Assembly (NCBI RefSeq): GCF_000231385.2
Contig: NC_018515.1
Span: 4,608,501 to 4,672,500 of the forward strand
Length of the DNA: 64,000 bases
Direction of reading: 5' to 3'
From: Desulfosporosinus meridiei DSM 13257
GTDB taxonomy: Bacteria; Bacillota; Desulfitobacteriia; Desulfitobacteriales; Desulfitobacteriaceae
Below the pieces are notes generated by a model, which did no database searches, was not told the origin of the DNA, and saw only the letters and a program-made list of their open reading frames with translations. Positions 28,462 to 37,744 of the stretch are shown here, piece by piece. Positions within the stretch are counted from its first letter, which is position 1; every line of letters starts with the position of its first letter. Both the position numbers and the translations under genes were made by a program.

Positions 28462-29847
28462 TTAGGCTTCCTTATTCTCTAACTTGAAGTATACGTAAAA
28501 ACTGGTACCTGCCGGTCCAGTTTCAACACTTATCCTGCCATTGTGACGTGCAACTATACCATAACATACAGCCAGCCCTAAACCTGTACCTTGCTCTTTC
28601 GTCGTATAGAATGGTGTGCCTAACTTCTCAAGTGTACTCTGATCAATTCCATTACCTTCGTCCCTTACGACCAGGGCTACTTCGCTTTTAATAGTAAAAG
28701 TTCTTATTAGTAAATGTCCGCCTTTAGACATTGCTTCAAATCCATTTCGAACAAGATTTAATAACAACTGACGAATTTCCCCACAATTAAGTTGTAAATC
28801 CGCAACAGTATTTAGCTCAGTAGTTAGTAATTTATCGTTAGTATTAGCATCTGCTTGAATCAGCGGCAATGTAGATGTGATTATATCGTTAATATTATGC
28901 CATTCCAACATAGTTGGTTTGTTTCTACTGATTGAAAGAAACTCCGAAAGAATTGAATTTGCTCGATCTAGTTCTTCTATCATAAGGTCAAAGTATTCCT
29001 TGTCCTTTAACTCTTGTTTTCTCTTAAGCAATTGCAGAAAACCTTTTACTGTTGTCATTGGATTTCGAACCTCATGACTAATACTAGCTGCCATTTCACC
29101 AATCAAATTTAATCTATCAAGTTTGACAATCTCCATCTCAGCTCGTTTGCGGTCTAAGATTTCCTGTGTAAGTAATTCATTAACTGCTTGCAATTCTTTA
29201 GTTCGCTCTTTAACTAAATCCTCAAGATAATACTTATGCCGCAGATCCTGATGCTTAAGCTTAAAAAGCAAAAAGGATATAAAATATGATATTAAAACTA
29301 CTGAAAAAGTGTTTATATAGTTTCCCTGACGAATGTCCGGATTCTCTTGATTAATAGTTAGGAAAATCGTTAACGTAGCAAAAGATGAACCATACAAAAA
29401 TGCCTTGAGCTTTAGGTTATAATTTGAGATTACGGCTACAATAAGGCATCCGATTATGTAAACTGTAACTTGCCCATGGATCTTTTGATCAATACCAGAG
29501 ACTACTGTTGTTTCAAATAGGAGAAAAAAAGAATAAAACACGACGTAAAATTTGTGAGCTAAAGTTATCTCATTAGCGGTTTGAACCATTATTTTATAGG
29601 AAACTAAAATACATAGAATTGACACCAACCCCAAACTGACATGAGAAAGGAATAAATAGTAATAACTATTATTAATAGTCCAAAGACCCCTGGTTATGTT
29701 TAGATAATCAATCGAAAGTAACCCTAAGTTTAATAAGAACAAAACAATTGAAAATTTTCGTGTTAGATTAAAATTTTGATAGGTTATTATCTTTTCAATG
29801 GCGATTTCATTGTCTTCCGTTATCTGTTGTAATTGTAATAAACTCAT
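28462..29847 (-). CDS. Orphan sensor histidine kinase, sporulation-kinase type
   Basis: 461 residues from the chosen start. Six hydrophobic segments (about 30-200) form a membrane sensor region, then a coiled coil (LEDLVKERTKELQAVNELL) leads into the kinase. The H-box ISHEVRNPMTTVKGFLQLL is the form shared by KinB-like sporulation and related Bacillus/Clostridia kinases. The N-box LVRNGFEAMS, DEGNGID and GTGLGLAVCYGIV complete the ATPase. There is no response regulator next to it, as usual for phosphorelay kinases that feed Spo0F/Spo0A. The ATG at 29847 has GGAG eight bases upstream; the in-frame ATG three codons earlier has none. Confidence 0.85.
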   Translation of the reverse strand: MSLLQLQQITEDNEIAIEKIITYQNFNLTRKFSIVLFLLNLGLLSIDYLNITRGLWTINNSYYYLFLSHVSLGLVSILCILVSYKIMVQTANEITLAHKFYVVFYSFFLLFETTVVSGIDQKIHGQVTVYIIGCLIVAVISNYNLKLKAFLYGSSFATLTIFLTINQENPDIRQGNYINTFSVVLISYFISFLLFKLKHQDLRHKYYLEDLVKERTKELQAVNELLTQEILDRKRAEMEIVKLDRLNLIGEMAASISHEVRNPMTTVKGFLQLLKRKQELKDKEYFDLMIEELDRANSILSEFLSISRNKPTMLEWHNINDIITSTLPLIQADANTNDKLLTTELNTVADLQLNCGEIRQLLLNLVRNGFEAMSKGGHLLIRTFTIKSEVALVVRDEGNGIDQSTLEKLGTPFYTTKEQGTGLGLAVCYGIVARHNGRISVETGPAGTSFYVYFKLENKEA

Positions 29848-30424
29848 GTAGTACATCTCCTACTTCTATCCCTCACAACAAATATTCAATTCAATTAACG
29901 TTTATCCTCTTTTTCCCCCTCTTCTTTTCTACACGGGCCACATTATTAACTTATGTATACTTGCCACAAACCCAATAAAAAAATATCATAGGCTTTTCCA
30001 TGATATCTTTTTATTAGGTTTGTCTATTCAGTTGGAGCTGCAACGTAAACTTGATTATTAATCATTTGGCTTCTACTTTTTCTAGACCCTCAATTGTGCA
30101 CATTTTATCTTCGAGAAATTATTTCCAGGTCGAAAAATTAACTAAGGCAGGTATAAGAAACCGAATGCCCCCAGGAATAGAATGCTTTATTTCTATCGTT
30201 CCACGAAATCCTGGTAAATGAGGTTCCTTTTTATCTTGACTAAATGTATTTGAACCATGGACTTTTGTCAATACAAGACCCCGCTAAGGCTACTCAATAT
30301 AATCCACTGCGCTTCTTAACAATAAGCAATGAAACAGTTGCATAAATACAGATTGTTTTGTATCATTATATTGAACAATCAACATTGGATCAGGCATTTT
30401 AATTCTTAGTCCATTTGTAAAATC
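29848..30424. other. Gene-free stretch with one hairpin
   Basis: Apart from the hairpin listed separately I see no gene. One minus-strand stretch (about 30290-30420) stays open for some 45 codons and ends in a stop; it has no ribosome-binding site and no resemblance I recognise. It may be degraded coding sequence. Confidence 0.4.
29974..30016. terminator. Bidirectional hairpin with A/T flanks
   Basis: Stem ATATCAT/ATGATAT flanked by AAAAAA on one side and TTTTT on the other, so it can terminate in both directions. No gene end is directly next to it. Confidence 0.6.
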
Positions 30425-30477
30425 GAACAAAAAAGTCCTTGTTTTTTTGTAATAAGTTACAAAAGACAAGGACTTTT
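30425..30477 (-). terminator. Terminator of the soluble DMSO-reductase-family unit
   Basis: A long stem, AAAAGTCCTTGT pairing with ACAAGGACTTTT and continuing inward through TTTTGTAA/TTACAAAA, with a T tract on the minus strand. It overlaps the stop codon of the ferredoxin gene. Confidence 0.85.
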
Positions 30478-31024
30478 ATAATTCTGTCGGCCTTGGCGGT
30501 TTATAAAAGACCGCGGGCTGTGTAAGACGAAGACTCGGCGTTTGTGCTGTTAGACGCAGAAGTTGATTATTTTCCGTTTGCCGTATTTCATGTAATTGTA
30601 AGGCACCGGTTAGGCAGGCTTGAACACAGTGAGGAGATTTGCCTTGGTCAAGGCGGTCATAGCAGAGCTGGCATTTGCCCGCTTTTTGCGTGAAAGGGTT
30701 TAATTGCGGGGCATTAAAAGGGCAGGATCCCACACAGGACTGACACCCGGTACACTTCTCCGAGTTATGCAAGACAATACCGTCCCGTCGTTTATAGTAG
30801 GCTCCCGCAGGACAAACCTTCAAACACTCAGGATTAGCACAATGATTGCATGCTGTTGATAAAAAAAACCTTTGAATCTGGTTATCGCCTGCTTTTTCAA
30901 CCTGCCGGATCTGCCGCCATTTCAATGGCGCAGGTAACTGATTATTGATTTGACAGGCTTTGATGCAAGCACCACAACCGAGACAACGGTTCGTATCCAG
31001 GATAAAACCCAGTTGCTTAACCAT
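30476..31024 (-). CDS. DmsB-like four-cluster ferredoxin subunit (second copy)
   Basis: About 182 residues with four cysteine groups for [4Fe-4S] clusters: CLGCGACIKAC, CNHCANPECLKVC, CTGCQSCVGSC and CQLCYDRLDQGKSPHC. It transfers electrons between a molybdopterin subunit and a membrane or soluble donor. The frame starts five codons further upstream, but the ATG at 31024 has GAGGTG seven bases before and gives MVKQLGFILD, matching the paralogue at 34125-34691. It pairs with the molybdopterin protein immediately upstream; no anchor subunit accompanies it. Confidence 0.9.
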   Translation of the reverse strand: MVKQLGFILDTNRCLGCGACIKACQINNQLPAPLKWRQIRQVEKAGDNQIQRFFLSTACNHCANPECLKVCPAGAYYKRRDGIVLHNSEKCTGCQSCVGSCPFNAPQLNPFTQKAGKCQLCYDRLDQGKSPHCVQACLTGALQLHEIRQTENNQLLRLTAQTPSLRLTQPAVFYKPPRPTEL

Positions 31025-31061
31025 TCTGGAACACCTCATTTAGTTAGGATATTGGAGAGAA

Positions 31062-33146
31062 TCAATTGAGTTTACGCAGATTAATGAAGGTTTCATTGAG
31101 GGCAAAGCCCGGTGCTCCCAGGGCTAAATTCCCCATGTCCGTATTAGGCGTTCCCATTAGGCTGTTGAGGGGCAGGTTAGATTTCACCGGTTCCTGATAA
31201 AGAATGACGGCTTCTCTTGGAAGCCTGTTCTCAATTTGGACAATCCCCTCCAGTCTCCCAAGCTTATTCCAAACTAGTACCCTCTCCCCTGTCTGCAAGG
31301 CATAGCGCTCTGCAACTTCAGGAGAAAGATGAACGATAAAGTCTTCCTTCTCAGTCTCCGAGGAGTAGACTTGGGAATTAATCGTCGTAGCATGATGGGG
31401 GGTTAAGAGGCGAAGGGGAAATTCTTCAGGGGGTGAAAGAGGCGGTCTATAAACTGGGAAAGCGGGTAATCCTGAGGCTTCTGCCCTCGCCGAGCCAAAT
31501 TCAAAACGGCCGGAAGGGGTTTTAAAACGGCGGTTTTCCCAGGCAGTGGCAGGAAATCGAGCGCGGACAGGGCCCTTGAAAATTTCTTCCGGGGTTTCTA
31601 AACCCAGGATTTCCAACATGTCTGGCCCAAGTTCTTTGAGCAGGGTCTCCTTTTCCTCTCCACCCGTCGGAAAGGCACAGCTCCCCGGGGCCAGTTGATT
31701 CAGTTTATGAGAAACAGCCCAGGCGATTTGGAGATCCGAGCGGGATTCTCCGACAGGGGCAATAGCCGGCTCATTGACCCCAACCCAGTAATGCCAATAA
31801 CTGGCGTGAAGATCCCAATGTTCGTAATGAGTTGTAACGGGAAGAAAAAGGTCTGCAGCTTGAGAAGATCTAGAATGAAAAAGATCGCTGATAACAATAA
31901 AATCCAGCTTTTGAATCAAGGCCTTCCAAAGATGCAGATCCCCATCCTGGGATAAAGGATTTCTGCCGGAAATCCAGAGCATTTTTACCGGAGGTTCTGA
32001 ACATTGCAGAGCTTGTTTCGCAAAATTATTGATACTTAATAAGCGATCTTCTCGTTTCTCTTTATCCTGAGAGACGGACTTCAGCAGCCCCTTCGACTCT
32101 GGGGTTTGTTTGGGGTGAAGGCCCTGGAGCTGGCCTGCAAACTGCCAAGTTTTAAATTGACCGTATTGCACCCCTCCGCCGGGTTCGCCAATATGTCCAG
32201 CCAAAGCTCCCAGGGCATCAATAGCCCGCAGAATCTGTCCTCCATTGGTGTAGCGTTGCAGACCAAAGCCCGCCCATATACAGGCAGGATGAGTTTTAGC
32301 GTAATCTGCCGCTAACTCCCGAATGGTTTTAACCGGAACTCCAGTGATTTCTGCACAGTGATTCAGATCAATATGCCTACGGAGATACTGAATAAATTCT
32401 TCATGCCCTAAGGAATAGGAAGCCAGGTCGGGATCAAGAAGATTTTCTTCCACAATAACCTTAGAAAACCCCAGGGCCAATAGACCATCCGTTCCCGGAC
32501 GAACTTGAATAAAATGGCTGGATCGTGCGGCTGTCGCACTAAAGTAGGTATCAAAACAAACCACTTTTACTCCCCTGTCCATGGCATTTAAAAGAAGGGG
32601 CATCTGATGGACAGCTGTCCAAGCGGGATTAACGCCCCAGAGCCAAATCAGCTGAGACTTTTCCATATCCCCGGGATCTGAGCAAAAAAACGTCCCAAAA
32701 TCATAGGTCTGGGCATCGACACCTGCCGACCAACAAGGGGATCCGATAGCTCTTGTTGTTGAACCAAGACCGGAAAAGAGGCCTTCCATAGCATTATGCA
32801 AAACCCCAAAATTCCCCGAATATTTATTCATAGCCAGGGGCAAGGCATTTCCATACTCCTCCCTGAGCCGGAGTATCTTGCCGGCGATCAGATTCAGGGC
32901 TTCATCCCAGGAAATCCGCTCCCAATATCCGCTGAAGCGACCTCTTTGCTTCATGGGGTAACGTACACGTTTCTGGCTGTAGACTTTCTTGACATCTTCC
33001 AAGGCTTTAGCACATAATTTGCCTTTGGTATATTCATGGAGAGGATCCCCTTCAACGGAAATCAAACTTCCATTTCGCGTAGTACTGAGGATACTGCATG
33101 TATCGTAACAATTGCGCGGACAAATATTCCGATGGGTCTGATACAT
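31062..33146 (-). CDS. Molybdopterin oxidoreductase, DMSO reductase family, without export signal
   Basis: 694 residues. N-terminal [4Fe-4S] motif CPRNCYDTCSI with the fourth Cys in GKLCAKAL, then the bis-MGD-binding core (RISWDEALNLIAGKI, SGNFGVLH near the metal) and the C-terminal dinucleotide-binding domain (LRLLTPHHATTINSQVY). It is closely related to the exported DmsA-like protein upstream on the same strand. Unlike that protein it begins straight at the Fe-S motif with no Tat signal. The ATG is secured by AGGAGG seven bases upstream. It is therefore probably cytoplasmic, working with the ferredoxin behind it. The oxyanion or S/N-oxide substrate is unknown. Confidence 0.9.
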   Translation of the reverse strand: MYQTHRNICPRNCYDTCSILSTTRNGSLISVEGDPLHEYTKGKLCAKALEDVKKVYSQKRVRYPMKQRGRFSGYWERISWDEALNLIAGKILRLREEYGNALPLAMNKYSGNFGVLHNAMEGLFSGLGSTTRAIGSPCWSAGVDAQTYDFGTFFCSDPGDMEKSQLIWLWGVNPAWTAVHQMPLLLNAMDRGVKVVCFDTYFSATAARSSHFIQVRPGTDGLLALGFSKVIVEENLLDPDLASYSLGHEEFIQYLRRHIDLNHCAEITGVPVKTIRELAADYAKTHPACIWAGFGLQRYTNGGQILRAIDALGALAGHIGEPGGGVQYGQFKTWQFAGQLQGLHPKQTPESKGLLKSVSQDKEKREDRLLSINNFAKQALQCSEPPVKMLWISGRNPLSQDGDLHLWKALIQKLDFIVISDLFHSRSSQAADLFLPVTTHYEHWDLHASYWHYWVGVNEPAIAPVGESRSDLQIAWAVSHKLNQLAPGSCAFPTGGEEKETLLKELGPDMLEILGLETPEEIFKGPVRARFPATAWENRRFKTPSGRFEFGSARAEASGLPAFPVYRPPLSPPEEFPLRLLTPHHATTINSQVYSSETEKEDFIVHLSPEVAERYALQTGERVLVWNKLGRLEGIVQIENRLPREAVILYQEPVKSNLPLNSLMGTPNTDMGNLALGAPGFALNETFINLRKLN

Positions 33147-33287
33147 AGGGTTACCTCCTTCCCTTAACTAGTCTTCCTATTTAATACTATTATAATCTGT
33201 TTTGGGAATTCAGGAGGAAGAAAGCTCCGAACCATTTACTAAAATGATCAGGAGCTATGGATAACTTATAAAAAAGCTCAGAAGTCT

Positions 33288-34121
33288 TTATTGGAACAAC
33301 GCTGAGATATGGATACCTACTGCACTGACATAAAAAAGGGCGCGTCCGAGAATTTCCCCTACTCCAACCAAGGCAAACACCAGGTAAAGGGTATTAGCCG
33401 CAAATATTTCCTGAGATTTGAGCCCTGTCAGCAGCAGAATCAAGGGTACTAGCCAACCTAACCCGGCCCGGAGCCAGAACAGAGGGCTTGAGAGGAGGAA
33501 TTGGACAGTTGCCGCACCTTCAGCATTAACCTTAATTAGGGATGCGTACAAAACAAACATAAAGATACTTACAATGATACAGCCCAAAGACCAGTTCAGC
33601 AAACTCTTCTTTTGCTCAGATTGAAGCTCTTGGCCCCCTAAAATCACTAGAGCCAGAGCCCCCAATAATCCGGCTGTCAGGATGAAGAAAAATACAGGTG
33701 CAACATTATTCCAAGCCGGCACTCGGGGAAGAACATAAATCATGGCACTGCTGATGATACCTAATAACCCCAGCACTGAAGTAATCAGCAAGGAGCTCCG
33801 ACGTTTACCCGTAGGATGAAAGGACAGCCGCAAGAGATAGAGCCAGCCGACAAAGGTAAGGATAAAGAAAAGGATTTCCCGGCTTAACCAGGAGGAGTCG
33901 AGATGAGTGATTGCCCGATAAGCCGCCTCCGGATGCCCTAAGTGGAATAGAGAGGCCAGTAAGGCAATCATTAAGAGAATTCCGGAGACCACGACACCTT
34001 GCTTGAATAGCTTTTCCTTGAGCCGATTGCGGCGATCCAGGCCTAAAAGGCCAACGATTATACCAATTGAAATCTGACTGAGTACCGTAAACACTATTAA
34101 AGGCCATTCCCAAGTTCCCAT
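33288..34121 (-). CDS. dmsC: DmsC-like membrane anchor subunit
   Basis: 277 residues with eight hydrophobic helices. The opening MGTWEWPLIVFTVLSQISIG and the block FHLGHPEAAYRAITHLDSSWLSREIL are typical of DmsC anchors, which hold the catalytic subunits to the membrane and oxidise menaquinol. It is four bases behind the ferredoxin subunit. I see no separate haem-binding motif, as expected for DmsC. Confidence 0.9.
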   Translation of the reverse strand: MGTWEWPLIVFTVLSQISIGIIVGLLGLDRRNRLKEKLFKQGVVVSGILLMIALLASLFHLGHPEAAYRAITHLDSSWLSREILFFILTFVGWLYLLRLSFHPTGKRRSSLLITSVLGLLGIISSAMIYVLPRVPAWNNVAPVFFFILTAGLLGALALVILGGQELQSEQKKSLLNWSLGCIIVSIFMFVLYASLIKVNAEGAATVQFLLSSPLFWLRAGLGWLVPLILLLTGLKSQEIFAANTLYLVFALVGVGEILGRALFYVSAVGIHISALFQ

Positions 34122-34124
34122 GGC

Positions 34125-34691
34125 TTAATCCCTCCTAATCTGCTTGCCTTGTTTTGGTCCGATGAAACGAATGGCCGGCTGAGTAATGTCCGGACTTGGC
34201 AGGCCGGGTAAGGTTTTTAGCACACCCATCTTTTGATCCAAGCCCTCATTAATTTCAACCAATTGTAAGGCTTCCGGAATGCAAGCGGCGACACAGGCAG
34301 GTTTCTCTCCTTTATCAATCCTTTGATAGCACAAATTGCATTTTTCAACCTTCTTTTGAGCAGGGTTAAATTGTGGGCGATCATAGGGGCAAGCCATGAG
34401 GCAAAGACGACAGCCTATACATCGGTCATGATCGTGGACAACAATCCCGTCCTCCCGTTTTGTGTAGGCTTTGACCGGACAAACTCTCAGACATTCCGGA
34501 TTAGCACAGTGATTACAGGCCATAGAGAAGAACATCCGGGTGGGCAGGGAATAATCTTCTTCACGAAGTTGGAAAACCTGACGCCAACGGGGAGCTGCAT
34601 CCGTTTGATATTCATTTTTGCAGGCCATCTCGCACCCCCGACAGCCTACGCATTTTTCTGAGTTATGCAAAAAACCTAATTGCTTAGTCAT
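34125..34691 (-). CDS. dmsB: DmsB-like four-cluster ferredoxin subunit
   Basis: 188 residues with four cysteine groups (CVGCRGCEMAC, CNHCANPECLRVC, CIGCRLCLMAC, CNLCYQRIDKGEKPAC), enough for four [4Fe-4S] clusters. It carries electrons from the DmsC-like anchor to the exported molybdopterin subunit. No signal of its own, so it would be co-exported with the Tat-bearing partner, as known for DmsAB. Similar over its whole length to the copy at 30476-31024. Confidence 0.92.
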   Translation of the reverse strand: MTKQLGFLHNSEKCVGCRGCEMACKNEYQTDAAPRWRQVFQLREEDYSLPTRMFFSMACNHCANPECLRVCPVKAYTKREDGIVVHDHDRCIGCRLCLMACPYDRPQFNPAQKKVEKCNLCYQRIDKGEKPACVAACIPEALQLVEINEGLDQKMGVLKTLPGLPSPDITQPAIRFIGPKQGKQIRRD

Positions 34692-34703
34692 TTAGATCCC
34701 TCC

Positions 34704-36899
34704 TTAAGCTTTTTCAATCGTAACGAAGTTGTCATGAAAAGCCACACCATTATTACCGGTGGCTTGTTTTCCCATGTCGCTGGGAGTAGCCTTCAAAGTG
34801 TAATTAACATTGAAATTGGAATCCTTATACCAGGCCTCGTAGGAAACAATCACCTCCGGCGAAGTCGTCCTGGTTAAATGGGCTTTAACGATAATTGAGC
34901 CCAAATCGTTGTAGATTTTAACCTTATCTCCTTCAGAAATTCCGTATTTTGCTGCAAGCACAGGGTGTATTTCAACTTTCGGTTCAGGGTTTGCTGCCAT
35001 CATCCAGTCCAGATTTTGAAACTGAGAGTGAAGGCCGTGTTGGGGGTGAGGTGTAAAAAGGCGGATTGGGTATTTTTCCGGTGCCTTCATGTCTTCGACC
35101 CAAATCGGCAAAGCCGGTAATCCATTCTTCTCAGCTAAATTACTGTGTATCTCGATTTTATTAGAGGGGGTACGGAATTTACCGTCAGCCCAGGATGCCG
35201 GCGTCATTTTCGCTTTGCGGGGGCCTTCTATTAATTCCTGATAATCGCTGATTCCGAGTAAACTATGGATGCTCGGATTAAATTCCTTAGCGACCCATTC
35301 TTCCGGAGTTCCGCTGGTTGGGAAGGTACAGGAACCGGGGTCTAAGGCATTCATTTTTTCCGAAAGCAGCATGGCGATTTCCACATCGCTTTTGGACTCA
35401 TACAGGGGATCAATAGCCCGCTGATTGATTCCGATCCAATAGTGCCAATAACTGGCCATGACATCCCAATCTTCAAAATGGGTTGTAGCCGGGAGAACAA
35501 TGTCGGACATTTGCACGGTTTTGTTAAAGAAGGAATCAACAGTCACAACAAATTCCATGGCTGCAAACATTTTCTCAATAGCATTGGTATCCGGATCTTG
35601 GGAACCTGGGTTTCGGCAAGCCAGCCAGAGCATTTTGACCGGGGGATCATTTTGCGCCATCACATCATGGGCAAAGTTATTCATGTTAATGTTGCGGTCA
35701 CCCTCTTTGCCGTCAGATCCGATAAATCCTTTGGAACCTTTGGGTGCTGGATTAACCATAGCGTTGTAGTTAAAGCCCCAGGTTTCCAGATGACCGTAAT
35801 TGACCCCTCCGCCGGATTTGCCTACATTCCCTGTCATCACACCTAAAGCATCGATGATCCGTACGTTCTGACCGCCGTTGATATGCCGCTGCATACCATA
35901 ACCCACCCACATTGAGGCCGGTTTGGTTGTCGCATACTCCCGGGCAATTTCCTTGATAATATCTTGGGGAACGCCGGTTTTTTCACTAGCCCAGTCAAGG
36001 GTAATGTTAGTCTTTAGATAATCCACCCATTCATCGAACCCTACACTATTGTTTCGAGCATAATCCCAGTCGACCCAGTTGTTGTCCAGAATATGTCGGG
36101 CCATTCCCAGGGCCAGAGCACCATCCGTACTCGAGTTAATTTGAATATACAGATCCGCTTTAGAGGCTGTTGAGGTGAGAACCGGATCGATTACAACCAG
36201 CTTGGCACCGCGTTCCCGAGCCTTATTGATAAAGGGAAGGCTGTGAATTGCTGTCCAGGCAGCATTTTGCCCCCACAGGATAAGATATTTGGTATTGACC
36301 ATATCCTCTGGATCATTGCTGTAAAGGGTTCCAAAATCGTAGGTTTGGGCATCGATCCCTGCCGGCCAGCAAGGAGTGCCCAAGGCGCGCGTCGTGTAAC
36401 CGATGCTGGACATGGTGCCCTCTGCTCCATAATGCACGATGCCAAAATTCCCGGAATATTTGTTAAAGCAAATCGGGAGAGTCGAGCCATAGCGGCTTTT
36501 TAGTTCAAGAATCTTTTTAGCGATGGTGTCCATGGCTTCGTCCCAACTGATGCGTGTCCAATTGCCTGAACCCCGGGGAGTTTGCTTCATGGGATATTTG
36601 ACCCGATCCGGACTGTAAACCCGCCGAGTATAGGTATACCCTTTAAGACAAAGCTTGCCGTTGGTGTAACCATGCTTAGGGTCACCCTCAACCTTTTTGA
36701 GAATTCCATTTTGCACATAGGAAATTTGTCCGCAGGTATCATAGCAGTTTCTGGGACAGACGTTGCGAAAGGTTTTCATCTCTTCGAGGGAGTCGTCGGC
36801 TGCTGTAACAGATTTGGTTAATAGATTAAAGTTGAATAACGCAGCACCTGCCGCTGCTGCTGCAGTTCCGCCTATAAATTGACGACGCGATAATTTCAT
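34704..36899 (-). CDS. dmsA: DMSO reductase-family molybdopterin subunit with Tat signal
   Basis: 731 residues. The Tat signal MKLSRRQFIGGTAAAAAGAA comes first, then the Fe-S motif CPRNCYDTCGQ ... GKLCLKG, then the molybdopterin core (RISWDEAMDTIAKKI, FNKYSGNFGIVH, WGQNAAWTAIH) and the C-terminal cofactor-binding domain (IRLFTPHPQHGLHSQF). Bis-MGD enzyme exported folded by the Tat system and anchored by DmsC. The family reduces DMSO, TMAO, polysulphide or oxyanions; the substrate here is not determinable. AGGAGG stands before the ATG. Confidence 0.93.
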   Translation of the reverse strand: MKLSRRQFIGGTAAAAAGAALFNFNLLTKSVTAADDSLEEMKTFRNVCPRNCYDTCGQISYVQNGILKKVEGDPKHGYTNGKLCLKGYTYTRRVYSPDRVKYPMKQTPRGSGNWTRISWDEAMDTIAKKILELKSRYGSTLPICFNKYSGNFGIVHYGAEGTMSSIGYTTRALGTPCWPAGIDAQTYDFGTLYSNDPEDMVNTKYLILWGQNAAWTAIHSLPFINKARERGAKLVVIDPVLTSTASKADLYIQINSSTDGALALGMARHILDNNWVDWDYARNNSVGFDEWVDYLKTNITLDWASEKTGVPQDIIKEIAREYATTKPASMWVGYGMQRHINGGQNVRIIDALGVMTGNVGKSGGGVNYGHLETWGFNYNAMVNPAPKGSKGFIGSDGKEGDRNINMNNFAHDVMAQNDPPVKMLWLACRNPGSQDPDTNAIEKMFAAMEFVVTVDSFFNKTVQMSDIVLPATTHFEDWDVMASYWHYWIGINQRAIDPLYESKSDVEIAMLLSEKMNALDPGSCTFPTSGTPEEWVAKEFNPSIHSLLGISDYQELIEGPRKAKMTPASWADGKFRTPSNKIEIHSNLAEKNGLPALPIWVEDMKAPEKYPIRLFTPHPQHGLHSQFQNLDWMMAANPEPKVEIHPVLAAKYGISEGDKVKIYNDLGSIIVKAHLTRTTSPEVIVSYEAWYKDSNFNVNYTLKATPSDMGKQATGNNGVAFHDNFVTIEKA

Positions 36900-36910
36900 A
36901 ATGAACCTCC

Positions 36911-37561
36911 TTACTTACAAAAGCTTGATTGTGTTCCGGCTACGAGGATTTTACTAAGGGCCGTGTATAGTGGATAGTCGGTTGACTTGCCAATGGCTTG
37001 GGCAAAAGCTTCTACCCATTGCTCCATGTGCTTGGAGCAAAACTCTTGGTGAAGCTCCAAATAATACTGGACTCCAGATAGATTTTGCTCTTGCTCGGAG
37101 CTAAGAGCTCTGGACAGGAGATAAGCCATGAATTCCAATTCAGTACCTATGAAATCATCCGGTTCATGCCCCTGCTCTTGGGAATGCAACCCTTCCCGGA
37201 GATACATCTTTCGTACCGCCAGGGTCTGCTCTTGCATGACTAAACCTTCTGCCGAACGATAGACTGATTCATAGGGAGGGGCTTTGGGGGCAGCTGGGCC
37301 CACAAATAGACGATTAAACTCATAGGTTAAAGCTTGGTATACTTCCGGACTACTGTTTAGGTATTCCTCTAATATTTTTACAGCGGATTCCATTTCTTGG
37401 GGACCTTCACTTTGGAGGAGGACCGCTGCAGCCTTGGTTAACGGTTCTAAAGTCTTTGCCAGCTGCTCTCCGCCTTGGTCGAAAAATCGACTTAAGGCTA
37501 ATAATAGGTTAATCTTAGCTCGATATTTCTCCGGGGTTCTTTGCTTGGCACATTCTCTCAT
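36911..37561 (-). CDS. TorD/DmsD-type molybdoenzyme maturation chaperone
   Basis: About 216 residues, all-helical. YEFNRLFVGPAAPKAPPYESVY is the TorD-family hallmark (FxxLFxGP...PYESVY), followed by EQTLAVRKMYLREGL, EPDDFIGTELEFMAYLL and FCSKHMEQWVEAFA. Such proteins bind the Tat signal of the molybdopterin subunit until the cofactor is inserted. The frame opens ten codons earlier at a GTG; the ATG at 37561 has GGGGAGGTG seven bases upstream. It is the first gene of the exported reductase operon. Confidence 0.9.
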   Translation of the reverse strand: MRECAKQRTPEKYRAKINLLLALSRFFDQGGEQLAKTLEPLTKAAAVLLQSEGPQEMESAVKILEEYLNSSPEVYQALTYEFNRLFVGPAAPKAPPYESVYRSAEGLVMQEQTLAVRKMYLREGLHSQEQGHEPDDFIGTELEFMAYLLSRALSSEQEQNLSGVQYYLELHQEFCSKHMEQWVEAFAQAIGKSTDYPLYTALSKILVAGTQSSFCK

Positions 37562-37682
37562 TAAAAACACCTCCCCTTTTGTTTGTACCACAAATCACTT
37601 CCTCCCTTGTAATTCGGTTTTCCCTGATTTCTTCCTTTGTAAGAAAAACTGAAAATACTCCCCACCCTTTGCACTAAACTAC

Positions 37683-37714
37683 AAAAGCCTTTCAACCCTA
37701 AGATTGAAAGGCTT
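37683..37714 (-). terminator. Terminator of the PucR-type regulator
   Basis: Eleven-base-pair stem AAGCCTTTCAA/TTGAAAGGCTT with TTTTGT following on the minus strand, about 30 bases behind the regulator stop. Confidence 0.8.
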
Positions 37715-37744
37715 CCGCCGAAAGCGAGAAGTTTTTATTAAAGT

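Noticed and set aside
30290-30420. Short minus-strand frame beginning DFTNGLRIKMPDPML
   Set aside because: No start signal and no similarity that I can name. It might be degraded coding DNA, but I cannot support a call.
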